Assembly (NCBI GenBank): GCA_017983795.1
Contig: JAGOAS010000031.1
Span: forward strand, 1 to 41,454
DNA: 41,454 nt
DNA from: Piscinibacter sp.
GTDB taxonomy: Bacteria; Pseudomonadota; Gammaproteobacteria; Burkholderiales; Burkholderiaceae_C
Direction of reading: 5' to 3'
Shown: in pieces, positions 1-9,550 of the stretch
How positions within the stretch are numbered: the stretch's first letter is position 1
How the letters are laid out: every line of letters begins with the position of its first letter
Notes under the pieces: generated by a model
The model's database searches: none
What the model saw: only the letters and a program-made list of their open reading frames with translations
Told to the model about the DNA's origin: nothing
Translations under genes and position numbers: made by a program

Positions 1-54
1 CTCGCCCCCTTGGCCCACTTCGACCAACGGAGCTTGTTCGATAACCTCTTCCAT
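1..54 (-). CDS. N-terminal fragment of a probable IS-encoded protein
   Basis: Only 18 codons are visible, beginning MEEVIEQAPL. They are preceded four bases upstream by a near-perfect Shine-Dalgarno sequence, AAGGAGGT. The position just inside the IS-like terminus suggests this is the first gene of the element, which in IS21-type elements is the IstA transposase. Too little protein is present for any domain to be recognised, so the product name rests on context alone. The gene continues beyond the left edge. Confidence 0.35.
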   Translation of the reverse strand, partial: MEEVIEQAPLVEVGQGGE

Positions 55-75
55 CCAGACCTCCTTCGCGTTGAA

Positions 76-110
76 GGGGGTCAGTTCTCAATGGCGCCAG
101 GGGGTCAGTT
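76..110. repeat. Two direct repeats of GGGGGTCAGTT
   Basis: GGGGGTCAGTT occurs at 76-86 and again at 100-110, a period of 24 bases. In IS21-type elements such internal terminal repeats are transposase binding sites. Here they lie between the terminus at 127 and the putative transposase start at 54. Confidence 0.5.
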
Positions 111-127
111 TGTCGTGTCGCCCGACA

Positions 128-402
128 GATGTTCGCGATGTGGGCGAAGCGGTCCTCGCCTGAAGTCACGCCCAACGCACCAACAACGCTTTGCCGCAGC
201 CAGCCGCTAGCTCCGCGTAGCGACCAGGCTTCCAATGCTGGGGCATTCGCCTTGCCAACCCGACCCGTGCTTCGGCCGGATCACCGAACGGTGTGCTACA
301 GCTGCATCGTCGCATCCAGACCACAACTGCTTGTTCCACAAGATGCCCGGGCAATCGCCACGCGGTTTACCCCTCGGTTTACCCCTGGATCTCCGCAAAG
401 AG
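128..402. other. Non-coding stretch between the IS end and the tRNA-Pro terminator
   Basis: I find no convincing gene here. The short open frames on both strands give Arg/Ser/Pro-rich translations with no recognisable motif and no ribosome binding site. The one structured element is a perfect tandem pair of the 12-mer cggtttacccct (363-374 and 375-386), which occurs once more upstream of the acyl-CoA synthetase. The stretch may be remnant DNA from insertions next to the tRNA gene, but nothing proves that. Confidence 0.4.
363..386. repeat. Tandem 12-bp repeat, two copies
   Basis: cggtttacccct is repeated exactly at 363-374 and 375-386. An identical third copy sits at 31511-31522 between acs and msrB. 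The function is unknown; a protein binding site is one possibility. Confidence 0.6.
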
Positions 403-436
403 AAACGGGTTAGGCCCTTGTGAGACCTAACCCGTT
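403..436 (-). terminator. Intrinsic terminator of tRNA-Pro
   Basis: An 11-bp perfect inverted repeat (AACGGGTTAGG at 404-414, CCTAACCCGTT at 426-436) lies just downstream of the tRNA on the minus strand. It is followed in that direction by TTCTCTTT. A long perfect stem with a U-rich trail is a typical Rho-independent terminator. Confidence 0.85.
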
Positions 437-444
437 GATTTCTA

Positions 445-521
445 TGGTCGGGGTGGCGGGATTCGAACTCGCGACCCCTTGCACCCCATGCAAGTGCGCT
501 ACCAGGCTGCGCTACACCCCG
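445..521 (-). tRNA. tRNA-Pro, anticodon GGG
   Basis: The minus strand folds as a 77-nt tRNA with acceptor stem CGGGGTG/CACCCCG, discriminator A and an encoded CCA (447-445). The T arm contains GTTCGAATC. The anticodon stem CTTGC/GCAAG closes the loop ATGGGGT, so the anticodon is GGG and the tRNA reads CCC/CCU proline codons. It lies downstream of merR with its own -10 element and terminator, so it can be transcribed independently. tRNA genes are common integration sites, which fits the insertion-sequence end nearby, although the tRNA itself looks intact. Confidence 0.96.
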
Positions 522-533
522 ACGAAGCTGCGC

Positions 534-539
534 ATTATA
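534..539 (-). promoter_or_regulatory. -10 element of the tRNA-Pro promoter
   Basis: A perfect TATAAT hexamer (minus strand, 539-534) ends 12 bases before the first tRNA base, which suits a start a few bases upstream of the mature 5' end. No good -35 match lies 16-18 bases upstream; that region overlaps the end of merR. Confidence 0.6.
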
Positions 540-564
540 GCCTCATCGACAGAGGCGACTTCCT

Positions 565-1008
565 TCAGAGCACGAGCAGTGCGCGAATCGCGAGCAGCTC
601 GTTGCGCACCTCTGCAGCCGTCGGCACGCCGTTGTGCGCCTCGGCGCTCAACACCACCGGATCGGCGCCCGCCGTCTCGAGCGCCTCGCTCATGTCGATC
701 ACCTCGTCGGGCTCATCGTCGGGCAGCACGACCGCGTTGTCGCGCGCGTGCGCCGACGCTTCCGACAACCGGTTGCGCGCGCCGCTGATGGTGAAGCCCT
801 GCTCATAGAGCAGTTCGCGGATGCGCCGGATGAGCAGCACTTCGTGGTGCTGGTAGTAGCGCCGGTTGCCGCGGCGCTTCATCGGCTTGAGCTGGGTGAA
901 CTCCTGCTCCCAGTAGCGCAGCACGTACGGCTTCACCCCGCAAAGCTCGCTCACCTCACCGATCGTGAAGTATCGCTTTGCCGGGATGGCTGGGAGCGCT
1001 TTCTCCAT
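565..1008 (-). CDS. MerR-family transcriptional regulator
   Basis: A protein of about 147 residues with an N-terminal MerR winged helix-turn-helix: YFTIGEVSELCGV, then VLRYWEQEF and the arginine-rich RRGNRRYYQHHEVLLIRRI. A helical stretch follows, then an acidic tail. The length is typical of the small MerR protein encoded after ihfA in beta- and gammaproteobacteria, whose ligand is generally unknown. No metal-binding cysteine pattern is seen in the C-terminal half, so a metal-sensor role is not supported. I prefer the ATG at 1008; an in-frame TTG at 1017 is also possible. It follows ihfA by 35 bases and is probably the last gene of the thrS operon. Confidence 0.88.
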   Translation of the reverse strand: MEKALPAIPAKRYFTIGEVSELCGVKPYVLRYWEQEFTQLKPMKRRGNRRYYQHHEVLLIRRIRELLYEQGFTISGARNRLSEASAHARDNAVVLPDDEPDEVIDMSEALETAGADPVVLSAEAHNGVPTAAEVRNELLAIRALLVL

Positions 1009-1043
1009 GAAAATCAATAAGATCCCGTGGGAAAGCTAAGACT

Positions 1044-1406
1044 TTACTCGAACTCCTCCCCGGCGGGTATGTCGCCTTGCACGACTCCCTTGAGTTTGTG
1101 GCTGGCGTGGAAGGTCACCACGTTGCGCGCCTTGATGGGGATGGCCTCGCCGGTGCGCGGGTTGCGCCCGGGCCGCGGGGCCTTGCGGCGGATGTTGAAG
1201 TTGCCGAAGCCCGACAGCTTCACGTCGTCACCCTGCACCAGCGTCGCGTGGATGATGTCGAAGAAGCCTTCGACCATGTCCTTGGACTCGCGCTTGTTCA
1301 GGCCGAGGCGCTCGAACAGCAGGTCGGCCAGCTCCGCCTTGGTCAGCGTCGGCGTCTCGATGCTCGGCAGGATCACGCGCTCGCGCGGCTTGTCGTTGTC
1401 GTCCAT
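1044..1406 (-). CDS. ihfA: Integration host factor subunit alpha
   Basis: A 120-residue HU/IHF-family DNA-bending protein. Family hallmarks are [13 protein letters not shown] near the N terminus, the GFGNF turn, and the DNA-inserting arm with [15 protein letters not shown], followed by [17 protein letters not shown]-alpha pairs with IHF-beta to bend DNA at specific sites during recombination and transcription. It is about 20 residues longer than the E. coli protein, mainly through an N-terminal extension ([20 protein letters not shown]), as is common in betaproteobacteria. It starts 12 bases after the pheT stop, the classical pheST-ihfA arrangement. Confidence 0.96.
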   Translation of the reverse strand: MDDNDKPRERVILPSIETPTLTKAELADLLFERLGLNKRESKDMVEGFFDIIHATLVQGDDVKLSGFGNFNIRRKAPRPGRNPRTGEAIPIKARNVVTFHASHKLKGVVQGDIPAGEEFE

Positions 1407-1418
1407 GCTGCGTCGCCT

Positions 1419-3845
1419 CTAGCCTCGCAGGCGCGCGCCCAGCCGCGCGCCCAGCCGCGCGATCACCTCGGCCACGGTGGCATCGATGCGTTCGTCGGTG
1501 AGGGTGTTGTCGTTGTCGAGCAGTTCCAGCCGCACCGCCAGGCTGCGCTCGCCCGGCTTCATGTCGGCGGCCGCTGTCGTCGTGCCTGCGGGTTTGTAGA
1601 TGTCGAACAGGCGCGCCGAGCGCACCAGGCCGCCCTGCCCCGCGCCGATGGCCTCCATCAGCGCCGCATGGCTGACCTCGTCGCCCGCCACCACCGCGAT
1701 GTCGCGGAATACCGACTGCTGGCGCGGCAGCGCCGCGAAGGCCGGCACGTCGCGCGCCAGCACGGCGTCGAGATCGAGCTCGAACAGCATGGGCGCCGAC
1801 GGCAGCTCGTAGCCCTGGCGCCAGCGCGGGTGCAGTTCACCGACGAAGCCGATGGCCTGCCCGTCGAGCTCGACGCGCGCGCAGCGGCCAGGGTGCAGCG
1901 CCGAGTGCTCGGCCGGCACGAAGCTGGCTTGGCGCGGCGCGAGCAGCGCCTCGATGTCGCCCTTCACGTCGAAGAAGTCGGCCGCACGCTCCTTGCTGCC
2001 CCATTGCAGCGCATCGACGCGCCCCCAGGCGAGGCCGGCCACGCAGCGCGGCTGGGCGACGCCGGCCACGCTGCGGTTGCCGTCGGCCACCGAGGCATCG
2101 CGGCGGAATACGCGCCCCGTCTCGAAGACGCGCACGCGGCTCGCCTTGCGCGCGAGGTTGCCCTGCAGCACCGCGATCAGGCTGCCCATCAGGCTGGAGC
2201 GCATCACGGCCAGCGGGCTGGCGATCGGGTTGAGCACGCGGATCGGGTCGGCATTGCCGGCCAGTTCGTGCTCCCAGCGCTCCTCGACGAAGCTGAAGCC
2301 GATGGTCTCCTGGTAGCCCAGGCCGGCCAGCGCGTGGCGCACGGCGCTCAGGCCACGATTGGCTTCGGCGCGGATGTGCGCCGTCACCGGTGCGAGCGGC
2401 GGCGTGTCGGGCAGCGCCCGGTAGCCGACGATGCGCGCGACTTCCTCGATCAGATCCTCTTCGATCTTCAGGTCGAAGCGCCACGACGGCGGCGTCACGG
2501 TGACGACGCCCGGCTCGCTCGTGAACTGCAGGCCCAGGCGCTGCATCACGCCCTCGCACTGCACCTGCGTGAGAGGCATGCCGATCACCTTGGCGGCGCG
2601 CGCGACGCGCAGCCGCACCGGCTCGGCCTTGGGCAGATCGAGGATCTGGTCGTCCATGGGGCCGGGCTCGCCGCCGCAGATGTCGAGGATCAGCTGCGTG
2701 ATGCGCTCGATGTGCGCGACGGTCAGCGCCGGATCCACGCCGCGCTCGAAGCGATGCCCCGCGTCGGTGGCGAAATTGAAGCGGCGCGAGCGGCCCGCCA
2801 CCGCCTCGGGCCACCAGAACGCAGCCTCGACGTAGACGTTGCGCGTGTCGTCCGACACCGCGGTGGATTCACCGCCCATGATGCCGGCCAGCGATTCGAC
2901 CTGCTTGTCGTCGGCGATCACGCCGACCTGCGCGTCGACCTCGATGGTGTTGCCATTGAGCAGTTCGAGCTTCTCGCCGGCGCGCCCCCAGCGCACCGTC
3001 AGGCCGCCGTGGATCTTGTCGAGGTCGAAGATGTGCGAGGGGCGGCCGTACTCGAACATCACGTAGTTCGAGATATCGACCAGCGCCGTCACCGAACGCT
3101 GGCCGCAACGCGCCAGGCGGTCGACCATCCAGGCCGGCGTCTTCGCCCGGGTGTTCACGCCGCGCACGATGCGGCCGGAGAAGCGGCCGCACAGATCGCT
3201 CGCCTCGACGCGCACCTTCAGCGTCGCGTCGTGCACCGGCTTCACCGCCGCGATGGCCGGCGTCTTCAGCGGCGCGCCCGTCAGCGCGGACACCTCGCGC
3301 GCGATGCCGTAGACACTCAGGCAATGCGCCAGGTTGGGCGTGAGCTTGAGCGTGAAGAGCGTGTCGTCGAGCTTCAGGTGCGCGCGGATGTCGGTGCCGA
3401 TGGGCGCGTCGTCGGCCAGGATCAGCAGGCCGCCGTGGTCATCGGAGAGCTTGAGCTCGCGCGCCGAGCACAGCATGCCCTGGCTCTCCACGCCGCGCAG
3501 CTTGCCGAGCTTGATGGCGAAGGGCGCAGCACCTTCCTCGGCGGGCGGCAGCGCGGCGCCGACCAGCGCGCAGGGCACGCGCAATCCCTCTCGCACGTTG
3601 GGCGCGCCGCAGACGATCTGCAGCTTGGTTCCCGTGCCGGCATCGACCTCGCAGACGTTGAGCCGGTCGGCATTCGGGTGCCGCGTCACCGACAGCACCT
3701 GCGCCACCACCACGCCGCTGAAGGGCGGCGCGGCCGGGCGCGCCTCCTCCACCTCCATGCCGGACATGGTCAGCAGATCGGCCAGCTCGGCGGTGGCGAT
3801 CGGCGGATCGCAGAACTCGCGCAGCCAGGATTCGGGAAACTGCAT
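1419..3845 (-). CDS. pheT: Phenylalanine--tRNA ligase beta subunit
   Basis: An 808-residue beta chain of the alpha2-beta2 enzyme that charges tRNA-Phe. The N terminus [13 protein letters not shown] is typical. A tRNA-binding OB domain follows at about residues 40-150 ([34 protein letters not shown]). The B3/B4 editing region contains the [14 protein letters not shown] stretch, then the B5 domain (about 405-480) and a C-terminal anticodon-binding FDX-ACB domain ending in [14 protein letters not shown]. Length agrees with proteobacterial PheT. It starts 12 bases after pheS ends, so the two subunits are made from one message. Confidence 0.97.
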   Translation of the reverse strand: MQFPESWLREFCDPPIATAELADLLTMSGMEVEEARPAAPPFSGVVVAQVLSVTRHPNADRLNVCEVDAGTGTKLQIVCGAPNVREGLRVPCALVGAALPPAEEGAAPFAIKLGKLRGVESQGMLCSARELKLSDDHGGLLILADDAPIGTDIRAHLKLDDTLFTLKLTPNLAHCLSVYGIAREVSALTGAPLKTPAIAAVKPVHDATLKVRVEASDLCGRFSGRIVRGVNTRAKTPAWMVDRLARCGQRSVTALVDISNYVMFEYGRPSHIFDLDKIHGGLTVRWGRAGEKLELLNGNTIEVDAQVGVIADDKQVESLAGIMGGESTAVSDDTRNVYVEAAFWWPEAVAGRSRRFNFATDAGHRFERGVDPALTVAHIERITQLILDICGGEPGPMDDQILDLPKAEPVRLRVARAAKVIGMPLTQVQCEGVMQRLGLQFTSEPGVVTVTPPSWRFDLKIEEDLIEEVARIVGYRALPDTPPLAPVTAHIRAEANRGLSAVRHALAGLGYQETIGFSFVEERWEHELAGNADPIRVLNPIASPLAVMRSSLMGSLIAVLQGNLARKASRVRVFETGRVFRRDASVADGNRSVAGVAQPRCVAGLAWGRVDALQWGSKERAADFFDVKGDIEALLAPRQASFVPAEHSALHPGRCARVELDGQAIGFVGELHPRWRQGYELPSAPMLFELDLDAVLARDVPAFAALPRQQSVFRDIAVVAGDEVSHAALMEAIGAGQGGLVRSARLFDIYKPAGTTTAAADMKPGERSLAVRLELLDNDNTLTDERIDATVAEVIARLGARLGARLRG

Positions 3846-3857
3846 GGAAACTCGTGC

Positions 3858-4994
<1,137 letters not shown>

Positions 4995-5351
4995 TCAAGC
5001 GAGCTGGGCCTTCACCTTCTCGACGATGCTGCCGAAGCCGGCAGGATCGTTCACGGCCATGTCGGCAAGGACCTTGCGGTCGATGTCGATGTTGGCCTTC
5101 TTCAGGCCGGCCATGAACTTGCTGTAGGTGAGTCCCAGGCCCCGGCTCGCCGCGTTGATACGGGCAATCCAGAGCTGGCGGAACACGCGCTTCTTGTTGC
5201 GGCGGTCACGGTAGGCGTATTGCCCGGCCCGCATGACCGCTTCCTTGGCGATGCGGAAGACATTCTTCCGACGGCCGCGGAAGCCCTTGGCCAGGGCCAG
5301 CACCTTCTTGTGACGAGCGCGTGCGGTGACACCACGTTTGACGCGAGGCAT
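4995..5351 (-). CDS. rplT: 50S ribosomal protein L20
   Basis: A 118-residue protein with the full L20 pattern: [51 protein letters not shown] and [15 protein letters not shown]20 binds 23S rRNA early in large-subunit assembly and, in gammaproteobacteria, represses the rpmI-rplT message. The length equals the family standard. It lies 24 bases after rpmI in the conserved infC-rpmI-rplT order. A hairpin with a T-run follows its stop codon. Confidence 0.98.
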   Translation of the reverse strand: MPRVKRGVTARARHKKVLALAKGFRGRRKNVFRIAKEAVMRAGQYAYRDRRNKKRVFRQLWIARINAASRGLGLTYSKFMAGLKKANIDIDRKVLADMAVNDPAGFGSIVEKVKAQLA

Positions 5352-5375
5352 TTCTCTTCTCCTTTACCTTGGGAC

Positions 5376-5579
5376 TCAGAGACCGGCGAACGGCAACATC
5401 TGGGCCATGTGGCCCATGTTGGTCTCGTGCACGGTGACGGCGCCACGCAGGTGGCGCTTGTTCTTCGTCGTCTTCTTGGTGAGGATGTGGCGCTTGAACG
5501 CCTGGCCGCGCTTGACGGTGCCGCCGGGGCGCACGCGGAAGCGCTTCTTCGCGCTGCTCTTGGTCTTCATCTTGGGCAT
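5376..5579 (-). CDS. rpmI: 50S ribosomal protein L35
   Basis: A 67-residue basic protein starting [20 protein letters not shown] and containing [14 protein letters not shown], characteristic of bacterial L35. It ends [12 protein letters not shown]35 is a small structural protein of the 50S subunit. The gene sits between infC (123 bases upstream, a gap in which I see no clear gene) and rplT (24 bases downstream). Confidence 0.98.
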   Translation of the reverse strand: MPKMKTKSSAKKRFRVRPGGTVKRGQAFKRHILTKKTTKNKRHLRGAVTVHETNMGHMAQMLPFAGL

Positions 5580-5702
5580 GAACTGCTCCTATTGCTGATT
5601 GCTGCTGACAGGCGCCGCGAAGGTCTTCCGCGTCTTGTCGGCCTGCAGCCGCTTCTGACAGCGCCCCGGTGACCAAACCGAGGCACTGGATTCTTCAAAA
5701 CT

Positions 5703-6185
5703 TCACTTCCGTTTCGGCGCCAGCACCATGATCATCTGGCGCCCTTCGAGCTTGGGCATGTGCTCCACCACCGCCACGTCGGCCAGTTCGTCGCGGATGC
5801 GCTCGAGCAGCCGCATGCCGATGTCCTGGTGCGTGATCTCGCGGCCGCGGTAGCGCAGCGTGACCTTGCCCTTGTCGCCGTCCTCCGAGATGAAGCGGCG
5901 CAGGTTGCGCATCTTGATCGCGTAGTCGCCTTCGTCGGTGCCGGGACGGAACTTGACTTCCTTGATCTCGATGATCTTCTGCTTGGACTTCGCCTCCGCC
6001 GCCTTCTTCTGCTCCTGGTACTTGAACTTGCCGTAGTCCATCAGGCGGCACACCGGGGGATCCGCCTGCGCCGCGATCTCGACCAGATCGACGTCCAGTT
6101 CGCCCGCCATGCGCAGCGCTTCCTGGATGGACACGATGCCCAGCGGTTCGTTCTCGGGGCCGTTGAGACGGACTTCGGGCGCCAT
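5703..6185 (-). CDS. infC: Translation initiation factor IF-3
   Basis: IF-3 binds the 30S subunit, blocks early 50S joining and checks the start codon. From the first in-frame ATG (6185) the product is 160 residues: [52 protein letters not shown] and the C-terminal [13 protein letters not shown]. This is about 20 residues short of normal. The same frame continues upstream with [11 protein letters not shown], which matches the IF-3 N terminus, so the true start is further upstream. A well-placed ATC with an AAAGGT ribosome binding site is present at 6252, but the frame is off by one base in a run of five T (sense strand). The real 5' end is therefore uncertain. Confidence 0.95.
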   Translation of the reverse strand: MAPEVRLNGPENEPLGIVSIQEALRMAGELDVDLVEIAAQADPPVCRLMDYGKFKYQEQKKAAEAKSKQKIIEIKEVKFRPGTDEGDYAIKMRNLRRFISEDGDKGKVTLRYRGREITHQDIGMRLLERIRDELADVAVVEHMPKLEGRQMIMVLAPKRK

Positions 6186-6249
6186 GATCTCGCGGTTCAG
6201 CCGGTGCTTGCGCTCGTCGTTCCGGACACGGCGGTCAACAAAAGTAGCG

Positions 6250-6265
6250 ATGGTGGGTACCTTTC
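6250..6265 (-). promoter_or_regulatory. Probable infC initiation site with non-canonical ATC start
   Basis: On the minus strand AAAGGT (6265-6260) lies seven bases before ATC (6252-6250). ATC GCT ACT reads Ile-Ala-Thr, which resembles the start I expect for burkholderial IF-3. IF-3 genes are known for rare AUU/AUC starts that allow autoregulation, because IF-3 itself rejects such codons. The frame opened here meets TGA after five codons unless one T of the following T5 run (6244-6240) is skipped. Confidence 0.5.
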
Positions 6266-6343
6266 AGCGGACTCCCAGGCAAAGAAGAAGCCCAAAAAAC
6301 ACTCAGCGCGCCGGAGGCCTCCAGAGCGTGGACACCGTCGTGT

Positions 6344-8263
6344 TCACAGCTTGCGGGTGACGTCTGCGGCGATCTTCGTGATGAAGTCTGCCAGCGGCAT
6401 CACGCCGAGATCCTGGTTGCCCCGGGCGCGCACGGCAACGGCCCCGTTTGCCTTCTCCTTGTCGCCCACGACGAGGATGTACGGAACCTTCTGCACCGAA
6501 TGCTCGCGGATTTTATAGGTAATTTTCTCGTTCCGCAAATCCGCGGCCACTCTAAGTCCTTGTTTTTGCAGCGTTTTGGCAACCTCCGAGGCGTAATCGG
6601 CGTGTGCGTCGGTGATCGTGAGCACGCTCACCTGCCGCGGCGCCAGCCAGACGGGCAGCGCGCCGGCGTGTTGCTCGATCAGGATGCCGATAAAGCGCTC
6701 CAGGCTGCCGACGATGGCACGGTGCAGCATCACCGGGTGGCGGCGCGAGCCGTCTTCGGCCACGTATTCGGCGCCCAGAAGCTCGGCCATCGAAAAATCG
6801 ACCTGCATGGTGCCGCACTGCCACTGGCGGCCGATCGCATCCTTCAGCGTGTATTCGATCTTCGGGCCGTAGAAGGCACCGTCACCGGGTGCGATGACGA
6901 ACTCCACGCCGGAGCGGCGCAGGCTTTCCATCAGCGCGTGCTCGGCCTTGTCCCAGACCGCGTCGGCGCCGATGCGCGCCGCCGGGCGCGTGGCGACCTT
7001 GTAGAGGATGTCGCTGAAGCCGAAGTCGGCGTAGACCTTCTGCAGCAGCGCCGTGTAGGCCACGCATTCCTCGAGGATCATGTCCTCCGAGCAGAAGATG
7101 TGGCCGTCGTCCTGCGTGAAGCCACGCACGCGCATGATGCCGTGCAGGCCGCCAGTGGGCTCGTTGCGGTGGCACTGGCCGAACTCGCCGTAGCGCAGCG
7201 GCAGGTCGCGGTAGCTCTTGATGCCCTGCTTGAAGATCAGGATGTGGCCGGGGCAGTTCATCGGCTTGAGCGCGTAGTCACGCTTCTCCGATTCCGTCGT
7301 GAACATGTTCTCGCGGTACTTGTCCCAGTGGCCGGTCTTCTCCCACAGCGCCTTGTCGAGCAGCTGCGGGCCCTTGACCTCCTGGTAGCCGTTGTCGCGG
7401 TAGACGCGGCGCATGTACTGCTCCACCTCCTGCCACAGCGCCCAGCCCTTGGGGTGCCAGAACACCGTGCCGGGCGAGTGCTCGTCGAGGTGGAACAGGT
7501 CGAGTTCGCGGCCGAGCCTGCGGTGGTCGCGCTTCTCGGCCTCCTCGAGCATGGTCAGGTATTTCTGCAGGTCGTCCTTCGTCGCCCAGGCCGTGCCGTA
7601 GACGCGCTGCAGCATCTCGTTGCGATGGTCGCCGCGCCAGTAGGCGCCGGCCACCTTCATCAGCTTGAAGTGCTTGAGCTTGCCCGTGGAGGGCACGTGC
7701 GGGCCGCGGCACAGATCCTCGAACTTCCCTTCGCGGTAGAGCGATACGTCCTCGCCCTGAGGGATGCTCGAGATGATCTCGGCCTTGTAGTGCTCACCCA
7801 GGCCCTTGAAATAGGCCACCGCCTCGTCGCGCGGCAGCACGCGGCGCACCACCGGCTCGTCGCGCTTGGCCAGCTCGGCCATCTTGGCTTCGATCGCCGC
7901 CAGGTCCTCCGGCGTGAAGGGGCGCTTGTAGGAGAAGTCGTAGTAGAAGCCGTTCTCGATCACCGGGCCGATGGTCACCTGCGCGTCCGGGAACAACTCC
8001 TTCACCGCATAGGCCAGCAGGTGCGCCGTCGAGTGGCGGATCACCTCCAGGCCGTCGGCGTCCTTGTCGGTCAGGATCGCCAGCGCCGTGTCGGCCTCCA
8101 TGCGGAAGCTCGTGTCGACCACGCGCGCCGCATCCCCCTGCCCCACGCGGCCGGCGAGCGCCGCCTTGGCCAGGCCCGGGCCGATGGAGGCGGCCACCTC
8201 GGCCACCGTCACCGGGCCGGGAAACTCGCGGCGCGAACCGTCGGGCAACTGAATCGAAACCAT
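6344..8263 (-). CDS. thrS: Threonine--tRNA ligase
   Basis: A 639-residue class II synthetase, close to the 642 of E. coli. Domains in order: TGS (1-60); N2 editing domain with H77-x3-H81 in [11 protein letters not shown] and CRGPH at 185-189; catalytic core (about 245-535) with Cys337 of the zinc site in [26 protein letters not shown] and [13 protein letters not shown]; and the C-terminal anticodon-binding domain ending ADVTRKL. It charges tRNA-Thr and clears mischarged serine. It is the first large gene of the operon leading to infC, 91 bases downstream. A Thr-rich leader ORF and a terminator precede it, suggesting attenuation control. Confidence 0.98.
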   Translation of the reverse strand: MVSIQLPDGSRREFPGPVTVAEVAASIGPGLAKAALAGRVGQGDAARVVDTSFRMEADTALAILTDKDADGLEVIRHSTAHLLAYAVKELFPDAQVTIGPVIENGFYYDFSYKRPFTPEDLAAIEAKMAELAKRDEPVVRRVLPRDEAVAYFKGLGEHYKAEIISSIPQGEDVSLYREGKFEDLCRGPHVPSTGKLKHFKLMKVAGAYWRGDHRNEMLQRVYGTAWATKDDLQKYLTMLEEAEKRDHRRLGRELDLFHLDEHSPGTVFWHPKGWALWQEVEQYMRRVYRDNGYQEVKGPQLLDKALWEKTGHWDKYRENMFTTESEKRDYALKPMNCPGHILIFKQGIKSYRDLPLRYGEFGQCHRNEPTGGLHGIMRVRGFTQDDGHIFCSEDMILEECVAYTALLQKVYADFGFSDILYKVATRPAARIGADAVWDKAEHALMESLRRSGVEFVIAPGDGAFYGPKIEYTLKDAIGRQWQCGTMQVDFSMAELLGAEYVAEDGSRRHPVMLHRAIVGSLERFIGILIEQHAGALPVWLAPRQVSVLTITDAHADYASEVAKTLQKQGLRVAADLRNEKITYKIREHSVQKVPYILVVGDKEKANGAVAVRARGNQDLGVMPLADFITKIAADVTRKL

Positions 8264-8281
8264 GCTGGACTCCGGAAAAGC

Positions 8282-8308
8282 AAAAAGGCGCGGACCATGC
8301 CGCGCCTT
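8282..8308 (-). terminator. Intrinsic terminator / attenuator just upstream of thrS
   Basis: On the minus strand AAGGCGCGG (8308-8300) and CCGCGCCTT (8293-8285) form a perfect 9-bp stem with a 6-base loop. It is followed by TTTTTGCTTTT. The thrS ATG (8263) comes about 20 bases later, so the terminator lies in the thrS leader. GCGCG-rich sequence between the leader ORF stop and this stem could pair with the first arm and act as an antiterminator. Confidence 0.8.
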
Positions 8309-8354
8309 CCCTTGAACAAGTGACGAGAGACGAAGATCGACGCGCGCAGCTCCG

Positions 8355-8402
8355 CTAGACCTTCTCGGCCCAGCGCGTAGTCCGCGGTGTCATAACCGTC
8401 AT
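8355..8402 (-). CDS. Putative threonine-rich leader peptide of thrS
   Basis: A 15-codon [18 protein letters not shown] then TAG, with four threonine codons (ACG, ACA, ACT, ACG) in the first nine. It begins about 30 bases after the expected start site of the -10 element at 8444-8439, and an AGAAAGG sequence precedes it. The intrinsic terminator follows 46 bases after the stop. Promoter, short ORF rich in the cognate amino acid, terminator and synthetase gene is the layout of ribosome-mediated attenuation: stalling at Thr codons when charged tRNA-Thr is scarce would favour read-through into thrS. Translation is inferred. E. coli thrS is controlled differently, by a translational operator. Confidence 0.6.
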   Translation of the reverse strand: MTVMTPRTTRWAEKV

Positions 8403-8438
8403 GCCTTTCTCGCTCTTGTTCGGGTGATCGAAGCCGCG

Positions 8439-8444
8439 ATTGTA
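8439..8444 (-). promoter_or_regulatory. Candidate -10 element of the thrS operon promoter
   Basis: TACAAT (minus strand, 8444-8439) differs from consensus at one position and overlaps the region just past the patatin-like gene. It would start transcription near 8432, giving a short 5' leader before the ORF at 8402. No strong -35 is seen at 16-18 bases upstream, which lies inside the upstream gene. Confidence 0.5.
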
Positions 8445-8446
8445 GT

Positions 8447-9520
8447 TCAGGCCAGCGGCTGCACCTCGATGCGGCCGGGCGACTCGAGCCAGGCTGCGAA
8501 CTCGTCGGCCAGCCGCGCGCTCTCGGCCACCGCGTGCGACCACGCCGCCATGCGCGAGCCCAGGTCGTCGCCGTAGTGCTGGAAGTCGCCGCGGTCGGGC
8601 AGCTTGGCGTTGGGCAGGGTCGCGATCCACTCCGCGCGCGGCGAGAGCACGATCACGTTGTCCAGGTGCGCGGTGGCGCGATGGCGGTGGCGCAGGGCCT
8701 TGTCCAGCCAGCCCGGGATCACGGTCTTCTGGAAATGCGGATAGAGCACCAGGCCCTCGCCCATCGAGGCGTAGTCGAGGTGCAGGTGGTAGTCGGTGAT
8801 GCCGCCGTCCCAGTACGCACCGCGCGGCGCGCCCGGGATGTCGTGCACGGCCTGCAGCCAGAACGGAATCGAGCAACTCGCCAGGATGCTGGGCTGCAGG
8901 TTGGCGGCCGTGAGCGGCACGACGTGGGTGCGGAAGTCGCGCAGGTGCAGCGGCAGCGCATCGCGCGGGTCGGAGAAGATCACCCGCTCGAGCCAGCCGC
9001 CCATGGCCTTGCGGCTCAGCGCATTGGTGGCGAAGGCGCCGAGGTAGCCCAGCGGCGTGCGCAGCCGGCCCTCGCGGCGCAGCAGGTGGCGGCCGCGGCT
9101 GGCGAATACGTGCAGCCGGTAGCGCGGGTGGCCGAGCAGTTCGGCCTCACGGCCGGCGAAACGCTCGCTGAGCTTGGCGCCGAACACCTCGCTGACGTGC
9201 GCGGCCTTGGGCGCCTTGCCGGGCTCGTGCTCGTAGCTCTGCGCGATGTAGTCGGCGGCCATCTGCGCGAAGGCCGCGTCGGCGTCGCGCGCACAGGCGC
9301 TGGCCATGCGCCACGCGCCGATCGAGGCGCCGAGCAGGTGCACGGTCTGCGCGCTGCCGGCCAGCCAGCGGCCGAAGACGAAACGGTCGAGCGGGTTGAG
9401 CACCAGCCCTTTCGGGCCGCCCGCTGCAGCGGGAATCACGCGAACGTCGGGCGGCGTCAGGCCGCGCTCGCGCAGATGCCGCAGCGCGCGTGCGCCGGCG
9501 TGGATCTGCAGGGCTTGCAT
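8447..9520 (-). CDS. Patatin-like phospholipase family protein
   Basis: A 357-residue protein with the patatin Ser-Asp dyad: an oxyanion-hole glycine stretch AAAGGPKG (32-38), the nucleophile elbow GASIG with Ser66, and the DGG motif with Asp238 (YWDGGITDYH). Patatin-like enzymes are acyl hydrolases acting on phospholipids or other acyl esters; the exact substrate cannot be told. No signal peptide is seen, so it is probably cytoplasmic. It follows tex by 30 bases at the end of a long same-strand run. The thrS promoter lies just beyond its stop. Confidence 0.85.
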   Translation of the reverse strand: MQALQIHAGARALRHLRERGLTPPDVRVIPAAAGGPKGLVLNPLDRFVFGRWLAGSAQTVHLLGASIGAWRMASACARDADAAFAQMAADYIAQSYEHEPGKAPKAAHVSEVFGAKLSERFAGREAELLGHPRYRLHVFASRGRHLLRREGRLRTPLGYLGAFATNALSRKAMGGWLERVIFSDPRDALPLHLRDFRTHVVPLTAANLQPSILASCSIPFWLQAVHDIPGAPRGAYWDGGITDYHLHLDYASMGEGLVLYPHFQKTVIPGWLDKALRHRHRATAHLDNVIVLSPRAEWIATLPNAKLPDRGDFQHYGDDLGSRMAAWSHAVAESARLADEFAAWLESPGRIEVQPLA

Positions 9521-9550
9521 GGCTCCTCGGCGCAGCGAAGCCCGCTGCGC

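Larger units (their letters stand above)
1..127 (-). mobile_element. End of an IS21-like insertion sequence (partial)
   Basis: Read on the minus strand, the element would begin at 127 with TGTCGGGCGACACG, followed by two direct copies of AACTGACCCCC (110-100 and 86-76). A strong ribosome binding site (AAGGAGGT, 66-59) and a start codon at 54 come next, and the frame leaves the window. A TG-starting terminus with several internal repeats ending in ACTGACCCCC just before the transposase gene is the layout I know from IS21-family elements. The other end and any target duplication are outside the window, so family and intactness are inferred. Confidence 0.5.

Noticed and set aside
10-210. 66-codon plus-strand ORF over the IS end
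   Set aside because: It reads across the IS terminus and its repeats; the strong ribosome binding site serves the opposite strand.
128-402. Degraded protein gene between the IS end and tRNA
   Set aside because: Short frames on both strands lack a ribosome binding site, motifs or a consistent codon pattern.
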